Assembly: GCA_964036295.1 (NCBI GenBank)
Contig: OZ038469.1
Span: 8,820,067 to 8,884,066, forward strand
DNA: 64,000 bases
Reading direction: 5' to 3'
Source: Plumapathes pennacea
Taxonomy: Eukaryota; Cnidaria; Anthozoa; Antipatharia; Myriopathidae
The position numbers were made by a program, and so were the translations under genes. Under the pieces are notes generated by a model. The model searched no databases, was not told the DNA's origin, and saw only the letters and a list, made by a program, of their open reading frames with translations. This document shows positions 54,036-64,000 of the stretch, piece after piece; the stretch's first letter is position 1; every line of letters starts with the position of its first letter.

Positions 54036-54206
54036 ACTACACCGGCACTCAACCAACTGAGCCAACCCGACGGCGGTTTACGTCATCGCATATCACGTGA
54101 TAATATGAACCAATCACCGTGTGCAGATTTGTAATCCACAATAAAACAAAGAAGATAAAGACACGGTCTCGAAACCTAAGCTTGTCACTTCGCCACGAGC
54201 AATTAC

Positions 54207-54403
54207 TTTGGAACTCAGCCGGCCTCCTTTTCACGGATGGCTGATCATAGTTTATCGCTCGCAGACGCTCGTCGCAATCCCTCAAAATGTGGCGAGACAA
54301 AGCAGAAATGCTAATCAATCTGATCAGTCTCCGGTCGTGAACGGGTGAATGTTTTACGGCCTGATGATCTTTAGAATTATCAAGATGATGTCGGCATTCA
54401 GAC
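54207..54403 (-). repeat. Inverted duplicate of 55724-55922
   Basis: About 200 bp with roughly 90% identity to the plus-strand segment 55724-55922. The encoded frame (ECRHHLDNSKDHQAVKHSPV, LIRLIS, QPSVKRRPAEF) is shared in part, so an unknown transposon-related coding sequence underlies both. Confidence 0.75.
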
Positions 54404-54689
54404 CGCATTTGCTGAAATGCATCAAAGATGAACATTTCCAGCCGTTCCCACTTTCCAAAAACCAGCCTGAGGTACAGCACTCAGAAAGTCTGTCCATGGC
54501 TGCTATTACTTGGACTCACACTTTTTGTTTCCTTTTTTTTTTGGTAGATCAAGGGGTAATGCCCGCTACCACAGTAGCCTTTGTGCCCTATTCTGTGGCT
54601 TCAGCTTACCAGCACATTGTACAGTATTCTGATTATGTAAATTAAGTCACATCCCACAAGCCTTACGATTTTGCACACAAAGTGCGTCT

Positions 54690-54870
54690 CGTCTGCGAGT
54701 GCAGGATGCCGTGGAAAGAGTGACGCTAAGGATCCCGAACTTTGGTGTGCAGAGTGTGACGGCTGCAAAGAATGGTTTCACAAGAAATGTGTGCAAAACA
54801 TGTCCAGATCAATTTTTGAGAGATCCAACATGTTTTGGTAGTTCCGGAAATGTGCATCGCCAGGCAGTGT
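54690..54870 (+). pseudogene. PHD-finger-like fragment
   Basis: CVSSASAGCRGKSDAKDPEL then WCAECDGCKEWFHKKCVQNM, a PHD/zinc-finger pattern (WCxxCDxCxxWFHxxC) as found in many transposon-derived proteins. A TAG stop follows FERSNMFW. It lies between the inverted duplicates. Confidence 0.55.
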
Positions 54871-55407
54871 GTGAGGGGTGCTATTCATAAACCAAAATGT
54901 TGCGAACTGCCGCTATTTTAGTTCAAAATTGTGATTTTTTATGTGGGAGTCACGACAGGTTTTGGAAAAATCCCGTTTTTGCCCGTCCACACTATAAAAT
55001 TGCGTTTACAAAATCTCCACTTTGGAGAGCGTTTCAAAAGTTGCGTGTTCATAAGGTCAAAGCGAATAATAAAAAAGAACTCGGAATGAGCGTTTCTCTT
55101 TTAAGTTTCACATTTCGCGGCTCCACACTCTTGTTTTTACTCGCTAAGGTGCTAGCATTTGTTTATGTTCCAGGGAAGGCATCAGAAGCAGTTATTCACC
55201 TTGAAGCAAGCAAACTTTGTTGTTGTCGCTGTACTCGCGAATAATCCGCCTCCGCTGCCTTTAAGTCTCTCACGAAGCCAGATCTTTCCGATAATTTCAC
55301 TTTGAAATAAGAACTCACTGCTCTGAAATTACTTGTACTTGTCATTTTTCTTGGACAAGCATAGAAGCGGCCATTAGCTTGAGAAATCACATCCAGCATG
55401 AAACTGA

Positions 55408-55582
55408 GGGCCTCTTCATATGCCGGTTGACCGGGCCAGTCCAGTCGTGTGTTCATATGGGAAATTTCAGCCCGGGTAACCAAGATAAAGTGTCCATGAT
55501 GCAAAAGTTTTTTCCAATCGTTAACCAAGATCCCGGTCGCAAAGACCGAGATCTTGGTAACCGGGCTCATATGAAGAGGCCC
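55408..55582. mobile_element. 175-bp MITE with TGA duplication
   Basis: GGGCCTCTTCATATG at the left and CATATGAAGAGGCCC at the right; TGA flanks both ends. Internal GATCCCGGTC-GCAAA-GACCGAGATC stem. Confidence 0.8.
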
Positions 55583-55723
55583 TGAGCCGTCCTGTGGATT
55601 CGCGGTTTTGTTTGCGCGGCGGTGTGCCATCTTTTTGACGGATTTCGATCGACATAATCAGCCATCCGTGAAAAGGATGCTTTCCAATTTTCAGCTCCGT
55701 TCAAATTTACACGAGAAAACTGA

Positions 55724-55922
55724 ATGCCGACATCATCTTGATAATTCTAAAGATCATCAGGCCGTAAAACATTCACCCTTTCACGACCGGAGACTGATCA
55801 GATTGATTTAACAATTTCTGCTTTGTCTCGCCACGTTTTGAGGGATTGCGACGAGCATCTGCGAGCGAGAAACTATGATCAGCCATCCGTGAAAAGGAGG
55901 CCGGCTGAGTTCCGAAGTAAAT
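55724..55922 (+). repeat. Inverted duplicate of 54207-54403
   Basis: Plus-strand member of the pair. Also a third partial echo, CAGCCATCCGTGAAAAGGA, at about 55660-55680. Confidence 0.75.
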
Positions 55923-55969
55923 ATTCATAATTTTGCTGTGAAATGTTATTTCGTGAGTTGGGAGAAAAG

Positions 55970-56550
55970 TTAGCATGTACGATAAACGCAATTTGAACGT
56001 TCTTTGTGCTTTATATTGCATATTTCCTCTCTCGATACAAAAACCATTCCGATGCATTGTTCGCACTCGGGTTTCAATGTTCGGAAAAACCCGCTGACGT
56101 CAACTCGTTTTGAGGGATTGCGAAGCGCGCGCACCTGCTCACGGCATCGATTGTTGGCCTCATTTTGAGCCTGAAGCCTGCGGGCCTCTTGTGCAATCGG
56201 TTTCATTGTGGCATCGGGAAGCAGCTGTTGTCGAGCGGCTTTCACGCGCTGTTCTTTTGCCTAAGTTGTTTCTTGGGCCAGCTTCTGCCTATGATGCTCC
56301 CGATCAGCTCCTCTCTTTCCTGGGTTGTCTCCCGAGCTCGTTAATTCTGCTGATAATGCTCTCGGTCATACCGTGGCTTCGCTTTTTTGGCAGCGACAGC
56401 ACTGTCTGTTTGCCGTCTGCGCTCGAGACGGATACACCGCTCCTGGCTTGTCTTACGAATTCGTCTTAGTCTTGCTTGTTCTCTTCGTTTTTGAAGACAA
56501 ACTTGTTTCTTCTCTTTAGAGTGTTCGGTTTGATTCTTTGCTTGATTCAT
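55970..56550 (-). pseudogene. Arg/Gln/Glu-rich N-terminal remnant, Helitron-Rep-like composition
   Basis: Minus strand: MNQAKNQTEHSKEKKQVCLQ, then KRREQARLRRIRKTSQERCI and RYDREHYQQN-stop, and in another stretch KAARQQLLPDATMKPIAQEA, RRLQAQNEANNRCREQVRA. The RRxREQxRQxR style resembles Helitron Rep N-terminal regions such as 11890-12498, but no conserved Rep motif is present, so the family is only a guess. Confidence 0.35.
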
Positions 56551-56801
56551 ACTTGCCTCCTATTATGAGGTGCCGTTACCGCCAATATTCAGCCCTGTTT
56601 GATTTTGTAAAATGATGCCCTCAGCTTATAAAATGGTGGGTAACATTTACTAAATGCTCAGAATATTTCATAAAATGATGTTACCAGTTTCGAAAATGAT
56701 GACAATGATTTAGAAAATGGAGCGTATAAAATTCAGCAGTCTGGTGACAACCTGCGGCTTATGCGGCCGAGAAAACCTGGGACCCAGACCGTCAATCCAA
56801 C

Positions 56802-57053
56802 ATGGCAGACGATTGTCATCTCGATGATCTTCGAAAGCTCGTGATAGAAAAAAGGGAAGAAGTCTGCTCCATTCTTTTACACCCTTCTGAGATCCTAGAT
56901 GTCGACGATGCACTGGAGATGATTGACCAAATTATAGAAGCTGTAAATTGTTTGGATTGTTCGGTGAGATTGCCAGAAGAAATTTATCAAGAGATCTCTG
57001 CTGCCAAAAGAATCCTCGAAAACTCCAGCACAGCTTCTACAAGAACCCCATGA
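56802..57053 (+). CDS. N-terminal part of an integrase-type element protein (left copy)
   Basis: 83 residues: MADDCHLDDLRKLVIEKREE, ALEMIDQIIEAVNCLDCSVR, LPEEIYQEISAAKRILENSS and STASTRTP, then TGA. It is the same protein start as the minus-strand copy, truncated where the arm ends. In related cnidarian and vertebrate proteins this region precedes a GRPxY HTH and an integrase (rve) core; that part is absent here. Confidence 0.55.
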   Translation: MADDCHLDDLRKLVIEKREEVCSILLHPSEILDVDDALEMIDQIIEAVNCLDCSVRLPEEIYQEISAAKRILENSSTASTRTP

Positions 57054-57107
57054 ATCCAGACCGGTATGGGGATACACCAAGAGGGTCGACTCTTTGTAAG
57101 GACTGTC

Positions 57108-57665
57108 TCAGTCGTTGCCTCGGTACTTTGATGTCACTAGCGGCAAGATATCCAACGAGATTCTTTGCTCCACAGTTAGGTTGAAAGTTTTTATCTCGCG
57201 AACTTGAATGTCTAATTCCTCATCCGTGATGCTGCTGTACGCCCTTGCTGAAATGTTGTATTGTGCAAGACGTCGTTCAATAGTCCTGGTTGACACGCAA
57301 AGCAACTCTGAAATTTGTGGAACTTTGTCATAGGAAGGGCGTCCTGCCATACCGGTCTGGATTCGTGGGGTTCTTGTAGAAGTTGTGCTGGAGTTTTAGA
57401 TGATTCTTTTGGCAGCAGAGATCTCTCAATTTACAGCTTCTATAATTTGGTCAATCATCTCCAGTGCATCGTCGACATCTTGGATCTCAGAAGGGTGTAA
57501 AAGACTGGAGCAGACTTCTTCCATTTTTTCTATCACGAGCTTTCGAAGATCATCGAGATGACAATCGTCTGCCATGTTGGATTGACGGTCTGGGTCCCAG
57601 TTTGCTCGGCTGCATAAGCCGCAGGTTGTCACCAGACTGCTGAATTTTATACGCTCCATTTTCAA
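57108..57665 (-). pseudogene. HTH/integrase-type element protein (right copy), broken
   Basis: Starts MKMERIKFSSLVTTCGLCSR, continues NMADDCHLDDLRKLVIEKME and ALEMIDQIIEAVN, then a stop. After a gap of about 14 codons relative to the left copy it goes on with ISAAKRI and TRTPRIQTGMAGRPSYDKVP, then a resolvase-like HTH (LLCVSTRTIERRLAQYNISA) and EELDIQVREIKT. The integrase core is missing. Confidence 0.6.
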
Positions 57666-57839
57666 TTTTAAATCATTGTCATCATTTTCGAAACTGGTAA
57701 CATCATTTTATGAAACATTCTGAGCATTTAGATAAATGTTACCCACCATTTTATAAACTGAGGGCATCATTTTACAAAGTCAAACAGGGCACCTCATATC
57801 CTAATGGCACCTCACATCCTATGGTGTCCGTTGCTTCGC

Positions 57840-58120
57840 AATGGACCAGCAGAACACCACGTGATCAACCCAGCAGACACCGCGGTGTGGGAAGGTCGCC
57901 CGTGAACGAAAAACATTAAAACACGAGATTTGAGGTCGCGAGAGGAAAGAGCCTGGGAACGAGTTTAGAGTGTTCTACACAGCAAACCCCGCGCGTGATT
58001 CTGTTCCGAGTTTCTACCCAGCATACCCCGCTGCGCGGGGAAGTGATTCTCTTCCGATGTTTTTCCCAGCAAACCACGGGTGCACGGGGAGGTCGCCCGT
58101 GAACAAAAAACATTAAAAAA
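57840..58120. repeat. Degenerate tandem repeat CCCAGCAxACCxCGxGxG
   Basis: About four ~60-bp units. GGTCGCCCGTGAAC-AAAAACATTAAAA occurs twice (57893 and 58082). Confidence 0.75.
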
Positions 58121-58985
58121 CAACATGGTGTTCAGATTAGTACCCACGCAGGGCATGGGAATAATTATTACTGCAGTATATATATAGGAGTATATATACT
58201 TTAGAAGAACTGAATGCTAGCGTAGTTCGACGAATTAAGGAGTAGTCGCTGGCATCAGAGTTCTGGCTTGAGTCAAAGTTGTGTTCCGAGTCGTTGTGGT
58301 CGTGGAGTGTATACAGTTCAGCCGTGGATTAAAAATTAGGGTTCTATCAGTAATCAATTATATTAGTAGGCCCTAAAGACAGCGGTTTGTATGGCTTGTA
58401 CGGTGTGTAGACCCGGCCCCAAATAACCTATTATCGGGGGGAGGGGGCAGGCCGGTTGAGCGAGCCGTTTTATTTATCTATTTATTTTTAGAGCGGGGGT
58501 AGAGGGTGGCCGCAGCTACACAATGTCAGTACGTCTTGTAATCGTGAGAGTAATGCCCGAGGTAATTCTTGTGGTACATTTGTACAGGATACCATGCATA
58601 CTTCAGTAAAGGATAGAAAGTTATACCTGAACATTTTAGAAAAATGGAGTAAAAAAAGAGAAAAAAACTCTATATGACAACTACTACTTGTAAAAAGATT
58701 GAAGTTTATTTTTTGGAGTTATTTCTTGCAGCTGGGCGACTGGTATTTGAACGAAAAGTTGGAAACCTACCAATCAGTTGTCTGTCCCACCCATTTTCCC
58801 TGATAGGCATCGAAACTAGGTGTTGTCTGCATGGGCCATTGGCGGTAAGTTTTTTGATTTTTAATTTACTAAGAAATCGACTTTTTCCTGGCTAGCCGGC
58901 GACTGTTTGTCTGAGTCTCTCCATATTTCTCTTCCTTGAGGTTACAAAGTCTACTCTTAACAATATATTTGCCATACAAATTTAG
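58121..58985. other. No confident gene
   Basis: Non-coding. G-rich run at 58430-58460. 58674-58860 has an open frame (AAGRLVFERKVGNLPISCLS) ending at a donor-like GCG|GTAAGT (58854) but no known family. Confidence 0.4.
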
Positions 58986-59140
58986 GATATGAAAGGAGGA
59001 AAGAAGCAGAAACCCCAAGATAGGTCAGAACATGACTACTCATCTGGCTCTGGCGGATACATCAAAGTGCAAGGTACAAGAAAACTTGACTGTCCAGCGA
59101 GTTTGCAAGTGCGTGCAATCAGAATGTATACCGACTATGT
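58986..59140 (+). CDS. Transposon-type exon fragment (GTRKxxCPA motif)
   Basis: After an acceptor AATTTAG|G: MKGGKKQKPQDRSEHDYSSG, SGGYIKVQGTRKLDCPASLQ and VRAIRMYTDY. The QGTRKxxCPAxxxVR pattern resembles the FLYWCH/WRKY-like zinc-finger region of MULE-type and related transposon proteins. It is a short fragment, so the assignment is weak. Confidence 0.35.
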
Positions 59141-59655
59141 TCTACACCCTATAACTATACTAACTATATGTATGCATGTAGATATGCATTTTATAATTAT
59201 ATACATATATATTTTATGCATGTACTTTTGGCTAATTGTATTTATAGTAATAATGTACTGTATAATATCATGATGCTCGTGTATTAGACCAATAATTTAC
59301 GAATGGTGCATAGCACATTTCTCTTGTAATTTTAGCACTTTATTCCTACTTTACTCCTGTATGTTCCCATACCACCTTGCATTTTTTCATGTTTCTATTA
59401 ACTTGCTACTTATATTTATGTATTATTTTTTATTATTTTTATGTTAATGTTATTTGATTTGTCAGTCACACTTCCTTAAGCCTAATTTTATTGCCTTATA
59501 TTGATTTGCCACCATTCCCAATGTCCTACAGCAGTATTTTTTTTCTTCACTATAGAGTTTCTTCCAGCCTATGCCACTTAAGCCTCTGGCTTTGGCTCTT
59601 AATTTCAACATGTACAAAACATATACAAAACAATAAAGGCGATTGTTATTATTAT
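59141..59655. other. No gene; AT-rich
   Basis: Low-complexity AT-rich DNA with an (ATT)n stretch at about 59645-59662 next to the LINE remnant. Confidence 0.4.
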
Positions 59656-59659
59656 TATT

Positions 59660-60085
59660 ATTGTTGTTTGCTGATAACACATATGTATAGTACCAAAAAA
59701 TCAACCAGTGATGCCGAACAACTGCAACTTGACCTTACTGCTTTAGTACTGCCCTATAAAAATGGCAAATGTTGTTTAATCCAAGTAAATGCTTTGTAAT
59801 GAGAAGTTTCAAACCCATTATCCCTGAGTACACTTTATATCAAACCATATACTGAAATCAGTTCCTCATCACCCATGTTGGAGTGATGAGTGGATTGGAG
59901 TAACCACACTAACACTAAAGTGAGCACAGCAAATTAAACCCTTGGCTTTCTGTGGAGAAACCTAGATATTGCTCTAAATTAGTTAAAGAGTCAACCTACA
60001 AGGCATTGGTAAGACCGCATCTTAAATGTGCCAGTACAATATGGGGCCCATATTTGGAAAAACATTTCAAAAAATTGACATCTGT
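59660..60085 (+). pseudogene. CR1/L2-type LINE reverse transcriptase remnant
   Basis: LFADNTYV (the YADD box with the second D as N), then STSDAEQLQLDLTALV, FNPSKC-like debris, YTLYIKPYTEIS, VDWSNHTNTKVSTANKTLGF, LWRNLDI and KESTYKALVRPHLKCASTIW then GPY. The AYKxLVRPxLEYAsxVWdPy motif is diagnostic of non-LTR retrotransposons. Several stops and frameshifts; 3' end of RT only. Confidence 0.78.
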
Positions 60086-61578
60086 AATCATAGTACGTGT
60101 TCCATATAAGGAACAACCGAACGAGCAAATACCTAGCCAGCACGAGCAAATACGTGCCCCTGACGAACAAAGTCGAGACCTTGAATAATAATTAGCCGTA
60201 CATTGCGACTGGATAAACAGTGTTTGGGTTATAGTTGAGGATTAGGGTTAAAATTAGGGTTACGGTCGGGGTTACGCCATAATTTTCGTACATGTATATA
60301 ATGTCTGTGTTTCGTTTCTTGTGTTACGCATATTATTGATGTTGACCAGCAGATTTTGCCGCAAAGACTGCACTGTCTCATTAAAACCGGCCCTCTCAGC
60401 GCAAGCTGTGGTCCCTAATAACTGATGTACAATGCCTATCCGAATCAATGCAATTTACTGTACAATATTTCTCCGCTACTGAAGTATTTCTCACTTGCAT
60501 CAGTGCAAATTACGTTTAGTGCAAAAAACCTATCTGTTCAATAAAGTGTCTTTTGGAGTAGTTTTATGGGGAACCAATTGCTTTTGTGGTACAGTATAAT
60601 ATGAAACTAATTTGGCGGGAAAACTTCTCTTACCGCAATTTGGAGCAACTTCAAATGTGAGTCAAGCGAGAACGGGTTTTTCCCCCAATCAATTCTTTTT
60701 TTAATTTGGTTTAAATGGTAATGGACTACCAAAAACAGGTTTTAAATGAAAAATAAACAACCGCACTTTTGAGAAATAAACGTTCAAAAACGAGATGTCT
60801 CGATTTTTGTTTGACCTCTACTATTTCAAGCCCCTCGCACCGATAAAAGGATGAAGCACCGATAAAATCTGATTTTGAAACTGTAATGTAGGGGAAATAT
60901 ACCCATGGAAATAGTGTGAAAAAGCTCGCTGGTAAAATTCGTCGCGAAGTTGGTATTTTTTCGTCTCGAAGTTTGGTCTAATTTTGGACGCCATTTTGGC
61001 TCCCGCGGCCCCAAAACCAAGGGGGTGGTCAATCTCCGAAACAAACAAAAGACCCAAAATTCGTTCAAATGCCACCGTTCATAATCATACTAGATAGACA
61101 TCAAGTGTTGGTAATATCATAAAATTCGGCCGTCCCCCATCTTTTGACCCTGCCCGGTTTTCTCAGACAAGGGCTTTTAAATAAGTTGGAACTTAGTATA
61201 AAGTAGTGGTACTTTTAAGTACTTTATTAATTTTTTCTTATTTTGTCATTTCTGTTCTTATCCAGCTATCTTATTTTATTGTATTTTATTTATTTATTTA
61301 TTTATTTATATCCCCCATAATGTAAATTATGTAAAAGAGGATAGAGTAAATACTATAGCAAACACCGAGATAACTAGGATAACTACTGTTTTGCACAACC
61401 TCTTCGTATAATGTACTTTATGATCGGGGAGGCCGAAGTTCACCTCTTGCGCGAAAGCCACAACAAAACTATTTCTGACTATTGCTGTTCGATGGTCCGA
61501 TCGACTCGGCACACTTTCTTTTTACGCCATCCGACAGTCTGAACTCCTACACGCGGAAGTATTCCAAGGTTATTTTAA
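60086..61578. other. No gene seen
   Basis: Contains two TTAGGGTT strings near 60240-60265 (too few for telomeric origin), and (TTTA)n at 61265-61308. No conserved frames. Confidence 0.45.
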
Positions 61579-63340
61579 AGGAGAACTGTATGCAAAAAAT
61601 AAGCAATTTTTAATTCGAAGTGTGAATGATCGAATTCCCAACTTATTTTTTGCATGTTGCGGTTTCCGATTTTTTTTTTAAATCGTTTTCTGTTCGATTT
61701 GAGGCCCTATTATCGCGACGCAGAATTCGCATGCCAGCGGTTATTAATTCATGACGTCAGATACGAGGAAAGGAGGTGGAAAATAACAAGAAAAAGTTAA
61801 GAACGGACTTGCAAGCTGCGTTACACGGCAGAAATATTATTAAAACGTCGCTTCTTTGATGGTATCGTAACTTATGGCGAGTGTTTTTGCTCGCCAAAAC
61901 TATGTAAAAAAAAAAATTTGCTCGTGGTGGCCTGGGGCCCAACGCGAGCTTAAAACCGCAAATTTTTATTTATTTTTTTCCTTTTTGTCGGTTGAGAATC
62001 AGCACACGGTGATTGGTTCATATTATCACGTGCTAAGCGATGACGTAATTGACTTCGCTAAGCAACTCGAGATGTGGCCAGTGAATTGCTCGTTCCTTGT
62101 GTGTAAAAGTTAACTGCATCCCATTCAAACTCAACACCATTTGGCTCTGTGGAATGCGCACGGATAAACTGGATTTTTGGGAACGATTTTGGCTCGCGTT
62201 CACCGCGGAAGCTTTGAGAATAGCCGTAAACAAATATTTGATGGATACCGCTGGGGGATTGCTAATATCTCTGTCGCCGATAAATATTTAGTCCCGACGA
62301 AACTTTTTGTGGCGACACGAAATACTTTTGGGAAGATAACAGGGCGAAAACAGAAACCAAAGCTACGGTGAGCTTTAGCCGTAAAACAATGATGCTTTAT
62401 GCTTTACTCTGTACATGACATCTGTTGCCTCATAAAATTCTTCTGCGTATCGTACATTGCCTGTTGAAGTGTTTCTTTCATTCGATCATGTAGCCTTTGT
62501 TTCGCAATGGTCATTGAATACCAGAAATGAAAAATACACCGAAATAATTCTGAGGATTGAGTTTACAGTCACAAATGGACTGAACACACTGTGAACAAAA
62601 GCGCAATAATATTGTAAACATCTCTCGTGTGACATTCGTCGCTTTCAATTTTATATTTGTTACAGAGCACGAATACTCGAAAGCCTGATAGAAGAAACGT
62701 ATTGAGTTAACAAAAGAAAACACATAAGTAGTGAAGCGAAGGCTGGATTAATCGTGGCCTCTGATTAGAAATATGAGTCAAGGTCAAACTGTCATAATCG
62801 ATTGTGCTTAAAATATGTCACGCATTCTCAAGATGCAGGGTCGCTCAACCTTTAAGAAGCAAGTGTATGAGTTTTGTAATAATAATTTTTAGTTTAATCA
62901 AGGTGTCAAAAGAGCAAGGTGTCAAAAGACAAGTTCTCTATACTGTGTGATATTTTTATGGTGAGAAACTGGAAGTCTTTCTTGGGAGTTCCGCTCTTGT
63001 CGCCTACTTTCCATTTTATATTCTGGTCTCGACCCAACTCATGCCGCGAGCTCATTGGCAAGGCCAGTCTAGTTTGTGTTGTAACGCGCAGTTTGCATGG
63101 TCCGTTCCTAACTCTTTCTTGTTATTTTCTACCTCCTCTCCTCGTATCTGACGTCATAAATTCCAAAAACACCCGCTGACACGCGAATTCTGCGCCGCGG
63201 TGTTGGCGCCTCGAATCGAACAGAAAACAATTAAAAAAAAAATCGGAAACCACAACATGCAAAAAAGAAGTTGGGAATTCGATCATTCACACTTCGAAGA
63301 TTCATTTAAAAATTGGTTATTTTTTGCATACAGTTCTCCT
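61579..63340. mobile_element. TTAA-flanked foldback element with a Helitron inside
   Basis: Inverted arms 61579-61838 and 63075-63340 (AGGAGAACTGTATGCAAAA ends) with about 80-85% identity, flanked by TTAA on both sides (61575-61578, 63341-63344). TTAA duplication with AGG start fits Kolobok-like or piggyBac-like MITEs. The Helitron at 61916-63073 fills its loop. Confidence 0.8.
61916..63073 (+). mobile_element. Non-autonomous Helitron family A/B, copy B
   Basis: 1.16 kb, uninterrupted version of the 18511-21073 copy. Ends with hairpin TTGGC-AAG-GCCAG, then T and CTAG, followed by T. Includes an ATGTCACGCATTCTCAAGAT coding relic that is followed by a stop after about 20 codons. Confidence 0.78.
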
Positions 63341-63344
63341 TTAA

Positions 63345-64000
63345 CTACTTGACGATATACTTTGACAAACACGCTTTTCCCTTACAAAGCCGCCATCTTT
63401 CTTGCCTTATGAGTCAGGTTAACCAAGGATCCCTAAGAGCATGCACGATGTGCCGTTGTTCCCAGCTGCGACGAGGGCCCGCCGGCCCGGCGGACACTGT
63501 TTGGCACAACACTCTTGCAGCAAATAAATTTGCTGGCTTTTAACTGTTCAGGGTAAAGTCCCTACTCAAAAACCGTTTTCGGGGAAAACCTGAACAGTGA
63601 AAAACCAGCGATAAACGTCGAAAAGCAAACGTACGATTGCTTTGGTTTTGAGTTTGTTGCACTTTAAGCTAGATTGGTCCAAACAAGGTTTGAAGAATTC
63701 TCAGCCGATCAAAAGCAAAAGTAAAACCTGATTGTGACATTCTCGCGCAACTAAAAGCGTTGGCGTTTCCTTACATTGCTGATTGGTTTCTTCCTAAGAC
63801 AGTTCACCTTCTGTTTATATAGAGTTAATGTTTTAATAACATGCATACAATAATTTCTGCATTCTGATTGGCTGAGCGCACATCAGTTTATCCCAAACAG
63901 TGCAAAAATGTGAAATTAACAGTGCAGAAATTTGAAATTAAAAATTGCCGACAGCTGGCGCGCGTATTTGCGAAGCCAAACAAAACAAAAGGGCGTGTTT
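63345..64000. other. No gene seen
   Basis: 63860-63880 has ATTCTGATTGGCTGAG, also present at 4467-4482, a short interspersed motif. Otherwise nothing supported. Confidence 0.4.

Larger units (their letters stand above)
52081..54041. mobile_element. TGTA..TACA element inserted in the SINE, CCGG duplication
   Basis: 1,961 bp. Ends TGTAAGAGTCTTTTTTGCCC and the complement of the right end TGTAGTGGGCAAAATTGCCC are imperfect TIRs. CCGG flanks both sides (52077-52080, 54042-54045). Both ends carry GGCAAAAATGCC-type palindromic repeats. No protein recognised; class uncertain. Confidence 0.65.
51880..54075 (-). mobile_element. tRNA-derived SINE split by an insertion
   Basis: Minus strand. The tRNA-like head with A box (TGGCTCAGTTGGTTGAGTG) is at 54047-54068. 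The rest of the head with B box (GGTTTGAACCC) is at about 52046-52060, followed by a body GTCTTAAAATAACTAAGGAT. The two parts join at CCGG, which is duplicated around the insertion 52081-54041. The head and body order is that of tRNA-SINEs transcribed by RNA polymerase III. The 3' limit near 51880 is approximate. Confidence 0.72.
56565..57803. repeat. 1.24-kb palindrome of two inverted element copies
   Basis: Left arm 56565-57068 and right arm 57348-57803 are inverted copies (about 90% identity) with a ~280-bp centre. Outer ends carry TATGAGGTGCC / GGGCACCTCATA. Each arm encodes the same protein N-terminus. The right copy continues into the centre with the HTH part. Confidence 0.85.

Noticed and set aside
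54025-54075. Possible tRNA gene (A-box-like TGGCTCAGTTGG)
   Set aside because: No acceptor stem or complete cloverleaf. The B box lies 2 kb away, so it is a split SINE head.
55000-55070. Fragment resembling the 29312-29696 MITE (CCCGTCCACACTATAAAATT)
   Set aside because: Homology is plausible but too short and diverged to delimit as a feature.
60235-60270. Telomere-like TTAGGG repeats
   Set aside because: Only two or three separated copies; not an interstitial telomeric array.

Overview
The window looks like repeat-rich nuclear DNA of an animal, most likely an anthozoan cnidarian such as a coral or anemone. This is inference. It rests on spliced genes with GT-AG introns, phase-1 calcium-binding EGF exons next to a TLDc domain, a metazoan mARC-type MOSC gene, and a transposon load (Helitrons, a DIRS-order retrotransposon with tyrosine recombinase, TAA- and TTAA-flanked MITEs, a tRNA-derived SINE, a LINE relic). 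No bacterial-style operons, CRISPR arrays, rRNA or free-standing tRNA genes were seen.

Layout. 1-14059 is a Helitron complex. Short non-autonomous units share the 5' end TCTCTATATAATAATACGC and a 3' hairpin followed by GTCCCGCTAG. They lie head to tail with direct CTAG|TC junctions. On the minus strand beside them is a 7.5-kb Helitron with the same ends, whose Rep-helicase gene (12498-6143) is broken by two nonsense codons, two frameshifts, a helicase-motif deletion and a nested 1.72-kb Helitron (7649-9371). 14158-15930 is a decayed EGF-EGF-TLDc gene. 15931-25457 holds foldbacks, MITEs, Helitron pieces and microsatellites. 25458-37954 (minus) holds six exons of a mARC/MOSC-domain gene; the C-terminal exon or exons were not found. 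Its first intron carries a 4.7-kb TIR element with a second TIR element inside. A second copy of the 1.72-kb Helitron starts 287 bp upstream of the mARC ATG.

41389-49188 (minus) is a PAT/Ngaro-like DIRS-order retrotransposon with split direct repeats (A1 - gag, RT, RH, YR - B1 A2 B2). A third copy of the 1.72-kb Helitron sits in its 3' region. The tyrosine recombinase ORF is intact, but RT is frameshifted, most of RNase H is deleted and the gag zinc knuckle has lost a cysteine.

49189-64000 is mostly nested transposon debris: an unknown membrane-type ORF sharing its N-terminus with a Helitron family, a SINE split between its A and B boxes by a TGTA..TACA element, a palindrome built from two inverted copies of an HTH (integrase-type) element gene, a CR1/L2-like LINE relic, and a TTAA-flanked foldback element containing a Helitron.

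The one clear host gene likely to be functional is mARC (molybdenum-cofactor amidoxime reductase). Most other coding sequence belongs to mobile elements. The nesting relations allow relative dating of the insertions.
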